Origin: Chloroflexota bacterium
GTDB lineage: Bacteria; Chloroflexota; Anaerolineae; Ardenticatenales; Ardenticatenaceae
DNA length: 8,932 nucleotides
NCBI GenBank assembly: GCA_003520455.1
Contig: DOUV01000252.1
Coordinates: 1-8,932 of the forward strand
Reading direction: 5' to 3'
Made by a program: the position numbers and the translations under genes. Of this stretch, positions 1 through 3,906 are shown piece by piece (positions within the stretch are counted from its first letter, which is position 1; every line of letters begins with the position of its first letter). The notes below the pieces were generated by a model, which was given only the letters and a program-made list of their open reading frames with translations, was not told the DNA's origin and searched no databases.

Positions 1-1161
1 CAGCGCGCGCTCGGCTTCACGGGTTTGCAACGCACCGGCCATATCGTCAAAGGCACGTGCCAGGTGGCCGAATTCCCCTCCATCATATGACAGGCCGGTG
101 CGAGTGCTCAAGTCGCCAGCGCTCAGTCGGTTTGTCGCAGCGACAAGCGCCTTGACCGGGCGCAGAATGAAGGCGTTGCCCCCGCGCCGCGCCGCCTCAA
201 GCGCCAGCATGGCAGCCAGCGCCAGCCCGAGCAAGTTGCCGATGAGAAGCTTGTTCACCTCGGCATAGGCGACTGAGGTGGGGATGCCGACACTGATATA
301 GAGGCCTCCATCTTCCGGCTCAGCATGCAGTGGTGTGAAGGCAAAGAGGCGCCGGACGCCGTCGAGGCCAGGCAGACGGATCGTACTTTCACCCCGCCGC
401 GCCCGAATGGCATCAACGATGGGGGCCTCCGGGACCGTCTCGCCAACCAGGCGGTCGGGGTCAGGAAAGCGGGCCAGGATCGTCCCGTTGCGATCGATCA
501 CAGTGAAGGTCGCCCCTGGGGGCAACTGTGTCTGGGCGACAAGCTGGTTGAGCCAGCCCAGATCGAGCGCGACGAAGACCACGGCCCGGACCCGGCCGGT
601 CTCATCGAGGACGGGGTGGCCGAAATTAAGGGTGGCCCTGTTGGTGACGCGATCGATCTGGTACTCGCCGATAGCGAAGTCGCGTTGCTCGAGAGCGCGG
701 CGAAAATAGGGCCGGTCGGCGATCGTGACCGGGTCACTGAGCGGGACGGCACTGCAGACGACGTTGCCGTCCTGTCGGGCGACGCCCAGGAGAGCGTAGA
801 ATGGGTACTGTTTCAACAGATCGCCCAGGAGGGCGCTGCAGGCGGCGGAGTCGCCGTCGCGCACCTCAGGGAGTCGCGTCAGGGTGACAAGGACCTGGTG
901 CACACCTTCGATCAATTGCTCCTGACTGGCGGAGGCGAGCCGGGCCACTTGTAGAGTGTTCTCGCGGACGTCACGGGCTGCGCGGTGGCGGTCTGCCCAC
1001 GCCGAGTAGAAGGTCAGCCCGAAGCCCGGGAGGGTGGCGAGCAGGACAAGGAACAACAGGCGGACACGCAGACTGGCGAAAGAGAAGCGGGGTAGGGCAC
1101 GAACCCCCACGGGCCTGGTGGTCAGCGCCGGTTCGGCGCACACATCGTGGGCACTCTTCAT
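1..1161 (-). CDS. Transmembrane Cache-HAMP sensor protein (histidine kinase or other output), N-terminal part only
   Basis: The frame is open without a stop from an ATG at 1161 to the left edge, giving 387 residues; the C-terminal output domain is cut off. A short basic cytoplasmic N-terminus leads to a first membrane segment at about residues 31-54 (LLFLVLLATLPGFGLTFYSAW). An extracytoplasmic region (about 55-303) has a double-Cache look: PYFRRAL at 151-157 followed by FAIGEYQ, then TLNFGHPVLDETGRVRAVVF. A second membrane segment follows at about 304-322, then a HAMP domain at about 323-378 with LRPVKAL, LSAGDLSTR and EFGHLARAFDDM. It should sense a small extracellular ligand and pass the signal through HAMP. 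The output could be a histidine kinase, a diguanylate cyclase or a chemoreceptor domain; the visible part does not decide. The ATG has a weak GGAAG six bases upstream. The frame stays open upstream to about 1357, so an earlier GTG start is possible but would add residues unlike a sensor N-terminus. The 209-residue plus-strand ORF over it is a shadow. Confidence 0.9.
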   Translation of the reverse strand, partial: MKSAHDVCAEPALTTRPVGVRALPRFSFASLRVRLLFLVLLATLPGFGLTFYSAWADRHRAARDVRENTLQVARLASASQEQLIEGVHQVLVTLTRLPEVRDGDSAACSALLGDLLKQYPFYALLGVARQDGNVVCSAVPLSDPVTIADRPYFRRALEQRDFAIGEYQIDRVTNRATLNFGHPVLDETGRVRAVVFVALDLGWLNQLVAQTQLPPGATFTVIDRNGTILARFPDPDRLVGETVPEAPIVDAIRARRGESTIRLPGLDGVRRLFAFTPLHAEPEDGGLYISVGIPTSVAYAEVNKLLIGNLLGLALAAMLALEAARRGGNAFILRPVKALVAATNRLSAGDLSTRTGLSYDGGEFGHLARAFDDMAGALQTREAERAL

Positions 1162-1623
1162 CGACTTCTTCCATGGGTCGTTCTTGTGGCAGAAGACACA
1201 ACTCGACACCTCATACCCTATCACGAAGAGGCCGATTCCAGGGGGGGACAAAGATCCTACTAAGGGCTCGTGCGAACAAGGCGCTTGCCGGAGCGCATCG
1301 CGATGCGACGCTCCCTGTCCCGCAGAGCATCTCTGGACGGCACCAGCTCCCCGAGATCACCGGCACACGGAACAACGAGAACGGTCGAACCGAGAGCGAG
1401 TGATCCGCCGGCTACTGGTGCCCTGGTCCCGGCGCCACCAGTCGCTGGTCAGGAGCTGTGCGATCACGCACCGTGTCGGCCGGGGGGGTCGAGCGGCTCG
1501 GGAGCAAGAGCGCCGTGTTGGGTCACAAGAGAAGCACCGGACACTACGGTCGGGTGGCTCCATCGGGAGAACGAGGCGGCAGCGGCCCATCCGGTGGGAG
1601 GCGCGAGGCTGGGCCCGGGATCA
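1162..1623. other. Gene-free gap between sensor and small protein genes
   Basis: I see no supported gene here. Open frames on both strands are arginine- and serine-rich with no recognisable domain, as expected from high-GC non-coding DNA. Two runs of seven G (1241-1247 and 1482-1488) stand out. No convincing intrinsic terminator follows the small protein gene on the minus strand, and I cannot identify a strong promoter for the sensor gene. The gap may hold a decayed gene or long leader. Confidence 0.5.
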
Positions 1624-1914
1624 TTATGATCGATGTATGTCGAGCCGTTCGATAACGTCGCGGATCGACCAGCAAGAGCGCATAACGCCAGTAAACCGGG
1701 TAATGCGCCCTCCGAAGAGGGTCGCGTACCGCAGGACGGCCCCCTCGCCGCGTGTCTCCAGGCGGCTCGTCGCGTGAATGTCGCCGTACAATTCGTACGC
1801 GGTCCCATCATCGAAGATCAGAAAGACCTGTGCAGGCGGCCCGCCAGTATTGCCCTCGCTCACCACCACACTGGCGATAGTTTTTCCAACGATCCTGCCA
1901 ATTCCAGGATTCAT
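1624..1914 (-). CDS. Small protein of unknown function (96 aa)
   Basis: The frame runs from ATG at 1914 to TAA at 1624-1626, immediately followed by an in-frame TGA, so it has tandem stops. The ATG was chosen because a full GGAGG lies five bases upstream; the frame is open further upstream, but that part reads as non-coding. The protein begins MNPGIGRIVGKTIASVVVSE and has a hydrophobic strand and acidic turn QVFLIFDDGTAYELYGDI (residues 29-46), then LRYATLFGGRITRF and a helical C-terminus (SIRDVIERLDIHRS). It has no signal peptide or membrane segment, so it is probably a compact cytoplasmic alpha/beta fold. I do not recognise the family. It lies between a stand-alone receiver gene (153 bases upstream) and a membrane sensor gene (462 bases downstream), all on one strand, so a link to signalling is possible but only by neighbourhood. 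The strong ribosome site and coherent composition argue for a real gene. Confidence 0.72.
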   Translation of the reverse strand: MNPGIGRIVGKTIASVVVSEGNTGGPPAQVFLIFDDGTAYELYGDIHATSRLETRGEGAVLRYATLFGGRITRFTGVMRSCWSIRDVIERLDIHRS

Positions 1915-1919
1915 GTGAT

Positions 1920-1924
1920 CCTCC
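1920..1924 (-). promoter_or_regulatory. Shine-Dalgarno site of the 96-aa protein
   Basis: The minus strand reads GGAGG here, five bases before the ATG at 1914. It selects this start over the in-frame ATG four codons upstream (1926-1924), which would overlap the site. Confidence 0.75.
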
Positions 1925-1987
1925 ATTCTGCGTAGGTGACCACGCCGCCGCGGGGTTGCAGCGGACCCTGTCTGAATGGGGGATGGC

Positions 1988-2006
1988 TCCAACGTTGAGG
2001 GTTGGA
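1988..2006. repeat. Small inverted repeat between receiver and 96-aa gene
   Basis: TCCAAC and GTTGGA form a 6-bp stem around a 7-base loop. There is no T-tract on the minus-strand side, so it is not a normal intrinsic terminator for the receiver gene. It could be a weak hairpin in a joint transcript or chance. Confidence 0.3.
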
Positions 2007-2067
2007 TTTCAGGAGGGTCTGTCCTGTTCTGGAACCTCGATGTCCGGCGATGCACCGGCTCGCGATC

Positions 2068-2475
2068 TCAGCCGTTGTGCTCCTGTTCGGCAGAGATGGC
2101 TGGTGGCGGAGCGAGGTCGCGGATCGTGGCCATCAAATCGGAAAGCTCAAAGGGCTTCACGACGACGGCCTGAGCCAAATCGCGCAGCGCGGGCTCGACG
2201 TGGCGTTCGCCTGAGACAATAACGACCACCACCTGCCGCAACTTCGGTCGTTGGCGGATGGTCCGCAGCAACTGCGCCCCGCCGATCCCGGGCAGATTCA
2301 GGTCGAGCGTGATCAGGTCGGGCTGAACCGTGTCGAGACTGGAGAGGGCGGCGTCGCTCGTGTTTGCCAGAAGCACCTCATAGCCGTCGTCTGTCAACGC
2401 CTGCTGGAGAAACGAACTCACGCCCGGGTCGTCCTCAATCACCAAAACGACCCGCTCTGGAACATTGCCGGCCAT
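2068..2475 (-). CDS. Stand-alone CheY-like response regulator receiver
   Basis: This 135-residue protein is a single receiver domain plus a short Pro/Ala/Glu-rich tail, with no DNA-binding or enzymatic output domain. The family accepts a phosphoryl group from a histidine kinase on an aspartate. The expected residues are present: acidic pair E14-D15 in LVIEDDP, phospho-acceptor D58 in PDLITLDLNLPG, hydroxyl residue S88 in VVIVSGE and lysine K107 in VVVKPFE. The position matching the aromatic switch residue of CheY appears to be valine (V104). The frame ends with TGA at 2068-2070. I chose the ATG at 2475 because a purine-rich GGCGGGGAA lies just upstream and the domain starts ten residues later; an in-frame ATG at 2493 adds six residues (MGGEWA) but has no ribosome site. 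The partner kinase may be the sensor beginning at 1161, whose output domain is not visible. It probably acts by protein-protein contact or as a phosphorelay intermediate. Confidence 0.93.
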   Translation of the reverse strand: MAGNVPERVVLVIEDDPGVSSFLQQALTDDGYEVLLANTSDAALSSLDTVQPDLITLDLNLPGIGGAQLLRTIRQRPKLRQVVVVIVSGERHVEPALRDLAQAVVVKPFELSDLMATIRDLAPPPAISAEQEHNG

Positions 2476-2493
2476 CGCCCATTCCCCGCCCAT

Positions 2494-2765
2494 GGTTTGT
2501 AGTTTGCATCGCTATTGGCAGAAGAGCAGGTTCGGTGCCATCGTTTCGGATGCGGGCGTTGGAACCGTGATCGGGACCCGCTTACAGTGGACGCGGCAAA
2601 TTCAGACAGTGTGCGTAAAGAGAGGGTGACAACGGGGAAGGACCTGCGCACGGTAACCAGGCGCTGCCACCTCGCAGAGTCGCGATGACATTCGCCACCG
2701 CCGCCAGCCTCTGGCCGGCCCACCATACGACTGCCGGTGCCGCCGGCTGCGGGAGGAGACGCGCG
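2494..2765. other. Gene-free leader region upstream of the receiver gene
   Basis: No coding frame here has recognisable content. A short GC hairpin (2733-2747, GCCGG/CCGGC) is visible. No clear promoter for the receiver gene can be assigned, so it may be transcribed from its own weak promoter here or by readthrough of the terminator at 2766-2801. Confidence 0.4.
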
Positions 2766-2801
2766 CAAAGAAACAGGGCGCCGATCCGTAGATCGGCGCC
2801 C
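2766..2801 (-). terminator. Intrinsic terminator, minus strand
   Basis: GGGCGCCGATC (2776-2786) and GATCGGCGCCC (2791-2801) form a perfect 11-bp stem with a 4-base loop. On the minus strand the stem is followed by TGTTTCTTTG, with seven T in the first nine bases; on the plus strand no T-tract follows. It therefore stops minus-strand transcription. No protein gene ends just upstream of it, so it either terminates a small RNA or attenuates transcription toward the receiver gene, about 290 bases further on. Confidence 0.75.
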
Positions 2802-2844
2802 TTGCGGTGGTACAGGCGTGGTGACGACTCGCGGAGGTCAGTGC

Positions 2845-2910
2845 GGTTGAGCGACATGGGTCAACAGCCCTCAGCCTGAGGACCTGGTTGGCCGACCTGG
2901 GTCAACAACC
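2845..2910 (-). repeat. Tandem pair of 25-nt hairpin units, 41-nt period
   Basis: Units 2845-2869 and 2886-2910 are identical at 21 of 25 positions and share the core TGTTGACCCA on the minus strand. Each can fold: the 2886-2910 unit through GGTTG/CAACC with GAC/GTC inside, and the 2845-2869 unit through GTTGA/TCAAC. Between them lies the palindrome CCTCAG-C-CTGAGG (2869-2881). Confidence 0.7.
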
Positions 2911-2942
2911 CCAACAGTGTCGATCGCCCGCCTCAATACGTA

Positions 2943-2948
2943 ATTCTA
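2943..2948 (-). promoter_or_regulatory. Possible -10 box
   Basis: The minus strand reads TAGAAT, five of six consensus bases. The hexamer 17 bases upstream (ATACCA) matches only three of six -35 bases. A TTTCGAAA palindrome (2952-2959) lies in the spacer and could be an operator. The assignment is weak. Confidence 0.3.
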
Positions 2949-3213
2949 CACTTTCGAAATTCAGGTGGTATGGGACGGTCATCCCGTAGCAATAGGGACA
3001 TTAGTCCCGAAGTGCGAGGGTGATGCACTCTGTATCGCGCGATTGGGAGCGATATGAACTAGCCAATGGCAGAATCGAGCCACCGGGATCGGCGAAAGAA
3101 GAGGGGAAAGGAGTGCCCGCGAATGTGACGGTAGCGTCAAATGAGGATCACCCACTCGAACGCCTGGCAGGCGGAAAGCGGATGATCCACCCATCGGAAA
3201 CCGTCGCCGGCAC

Positions 3214-3225
3214 GTGACCGGTCAC
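3214..3225. repeat. Perfect 12-bp palindrome
   Basis: The sequence GTGACCGGTCAC equals its own reverse complement. The heptamer GGCACGT overlaps its left side (3209-3215) and recurs at 3235-3241. It has the form of a dimeric regulator site, but no regulator is known and no gene start lies close by. Confidence 0.4.
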
Positions 3226-3242
3226 ACTATTCAGGCACGTTT

Positions 3243-3264
3243 TGGCGGACGTAAACGTCCGCCA
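3243..3264. repeat. Perfect inverted repeat (9-10 bp arms)
   Basis: TGGCGGACG and CGTCCGCCA flank TAAA; pairing can extend to ten bases. Neither strand has a T-tract after the stem, since T's lie before it on the plus strand. It is a stable hairpin or operator-like site rather than an intrinsic terminator. Confidence 0.6.
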
Positions 3265-3294
3265 GAAGGGGCGCCAGCGCGGCGGTCAAGTCCT

Positions 3295-3311
3295 CAGACT
3301 TCCGAAGTCTG
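3295..3311. repeat. Perfect odd-centred palindrome
   Basis: CAGACTTC and GAAGTCTG flank a single C. A related imperfect palindrome (AGAC..GTCT around TTCGGAC) lies at about 3378-3392, and GCAGC-G-GCTGC at 3362-3372. All lie within 140 bases downstream of tRNA-Arg on the minus strand. Confidence 0.55.
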
Positions 3312-3430
3312 GTGGGACCGTGCTGGCCCAAAGCGCGCTCCGACGACGGTGATCGAGGCGGGCAGCGGCTGCGTACAAGACTTCGGACGTCTGTTCCCTC
3401 CCTCCGGGGATTACTTGACCGGTACTCGAG

Positions 3431-3503
3431 CGCGGCGGGAGGGACTCGAACCCCCGACCCTCAGTTCCGAAGACTGATGCTCTATCCACTGAGCTACCGC
3501 CGC
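3431..3503 (-). tRNA. tRNA-Arg (anticodon TCG)
   Basis: The 73-nt cloverleaf is complete. The acceptor stem is GCGGCGG/CCGCCGC (3497-3503 with 3432-3438). The D arm is GCTC..GAGC. The anticodon arm is TCAGT-CTTCGGA-ACTGA with anticodon TCG at 3468-3470, reading CGA. The T arm is GGGGG-TTCGAGT-CCCTC with one G-U pair. The discriminator is G and the next bases are CTC, so CCA is not encoded and must be added by a nucleotidyltransferase. It is the downstream member of a pair with tRNA-His, 90 bases away, and has no clear promoter of its own. Confidence 0.97.
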
Positions 3504-3509
3504 TTGTCT

Positions 3510-3580
3510 TGAGTTCTGAGTCGCTCTGCATTGAAGCGCTGATTTTCTGTTTGAAGATAACTCACAACAGCCAGAACTCA
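3510..3580. repeat. Inverted repeat inside the tRNA spacer
   Basis: TGAGTTCTG (3510-3518) and CAGAACTCA (3572-3580) are perfect 9-bp complements spanning most of the 90-base spacer between the two tRNAs. In a joint precursor they would fold the spacer into a stem next to both tRNA ends. A processing role is an inference. Confidence 0.5.
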
Positions 3581-3593
3581 TGACTTCGGAAGG

Positions 3594-3666
3594 GGCGACC
3601 AGTGGGACTCGAACCCACAACCTCCTGATCCACAATCAGGCGCTCCGCCATTGAGCTATGATCGCC
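3594..3666 (-). tRNA. tRNA-His (anticodon GTG)
   Basis: The cloverleaf is complete and has the histidine-specific extra base pair G-1:C73 (3666 with 3594). The acceptor stem is GCGATCA/TGGTCGC with one G-U pair. The D arm is GCTC..GAGC. The anticodon arm is CCTGA-TTGTGGA-TCAGG with GTG at 3631-3633. The T arm is GTGGG-TTCGAGT-CCCAC. The bases after C73 are CCC, so CCA is not encoded. It is the first gene of the tRNA pair; its promoter lies just upstream. Confidence 0.97.
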
Positions 3667-3678
3667 ACGAGTGGGCAA

Positions 3679-3707
3679 AGTATAGCATCAGCCGCCGCTT
3701 CAGGCAA
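3679..3707 (-). promoter_or_regulatory. Sigma70-type promoter of the tRNA-His/tRNA-Arg pair
   Basis: On the minus strand the -35 is TTGCCT (3702-3707) and the -10 is TATACT (3679-3684), separated by exactly 17 bases. The predicted start falls a few bases before the tRNA-His 5' end. Spacing and position make this the best promoter in the window. Confidence 0.72.
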
Positions 3708-3852
3708 AACCTCGCGCTGAATGGACACACCTCCCCACAGTGATAAATGTCGCGTAGGGGAACGGCAGATAAGCGGCACGTCCAGACGGTCATAGCCGTG
3801 GCTCTGGCCTGCCGCGCCCCTACCACGTTCGGGCCGCCGTTCCAGCACAGGC

Positions 3853-3893
3853 AAAAGCGGACGAACGAGACGAAATACGTCTCGTTCGTCCGC
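3853..3893 (-). terminator. Strong intrinsic terminator after the alpha-2-macroglobulin gene
   Basis: GCGGACGAACGAGACG (3857-3872) and its exact complement (3878-3893) form a perfect 16-bp stem with a 5-base loop. On the minus strand it is followed by TTTT (3853-3856). It begins 13 bases after the stop codon and insulates the tRNA promoter from the long upstream transcript. Confidence 0.88.
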
Positions 3894-3906
3894 CGCCGTC
3901 ATTGGG

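Larger units (their letters stand above)
2766..2936 (-). ncRNA. Candidate small RNA or attenuated leader
   Basis: A transcript starting near 2936 would be about 170 nt and end at the 2766-2801 terminator. The only promoter hint is TAGAAT (minus strand, 2943-2948), which matches five of six -10 bases; no good -35 is seen. The body contains two related 25-nt hairpin units (2886-2910 and 2845-2869) separated by a short palindrome (2869-2881). It does not match the features I know of 6S RNA, SRP RNA, RNase P RNA or tmRNA. A small ORF starting at 2857 runs through the terminator and looks non-coding. The 5' segment at 2921-2932 could pair with the 3' half of the terminator stem through GGGC and GATC with a bulge, a weak hint of antitermination. 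This is an inference from structure only. Confidence 0.38.
2949..3430. other. Non-coding interval with palindrome cluster
   Basis: No supported protein gene: short ORFs on both strands lack ribosome sites and domain-like content. The part from 2960 to 3210 shows nothing I can name. The part from 3214 to 3393 holds several palindromes listed separately. No T-tracted terminator for the tRNA pair is visible. Confidence 0.5.

Noticed and set aside
325..954. Long plus-strand open frame of 209 codons.
   Set aside because: It is antisense to the clear Cache region of the sensor. Long antisense frames are expected in high-GC coding DNA and this one has no domain-like content.
1162..1200. An upstream extension of the sensor frame would contain CVFCH, a CxxCH haem-binding pattern.
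   Set aside because: It lies before the best ATG, would sit on the cytoplasmic side ahead of the first membrane segment, and has no ribosome site to support an earlier start. Chance is the simpler reading.
1034..1777. Arginine-rich plus-strand frame of 247 codons crossing the gap and two genes.
   Set aside because: It overlaps the start of the sensor gene and the 96-aa gene in antisense, has no domain and shows composition typical of a shadow frame.
2582..2857. Minus-strand frame of 91 codons through the terminator.
   Set aside because: A perfect terminator hairpin lies inside it and the sequence is rich in chance-like Pro/Ala/Leu/Arg; no ribosome site is seen.
2845..2910. Two repeats considered as a minimal CRISPR array.
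   Set aside because: The units differ at four of 25 positions, the intervening piece is a 16-base palindromic segment rather than a unique spacer, and no cas gene is visible.
3243..3264. Strong inverted repeat considered as an intrinsic terminator for the tRNA pair.
   Set aside because: On the minus strand it is followed by AAAACG and on the plus strand by GAAGG, so there is no T-tract in either direction.
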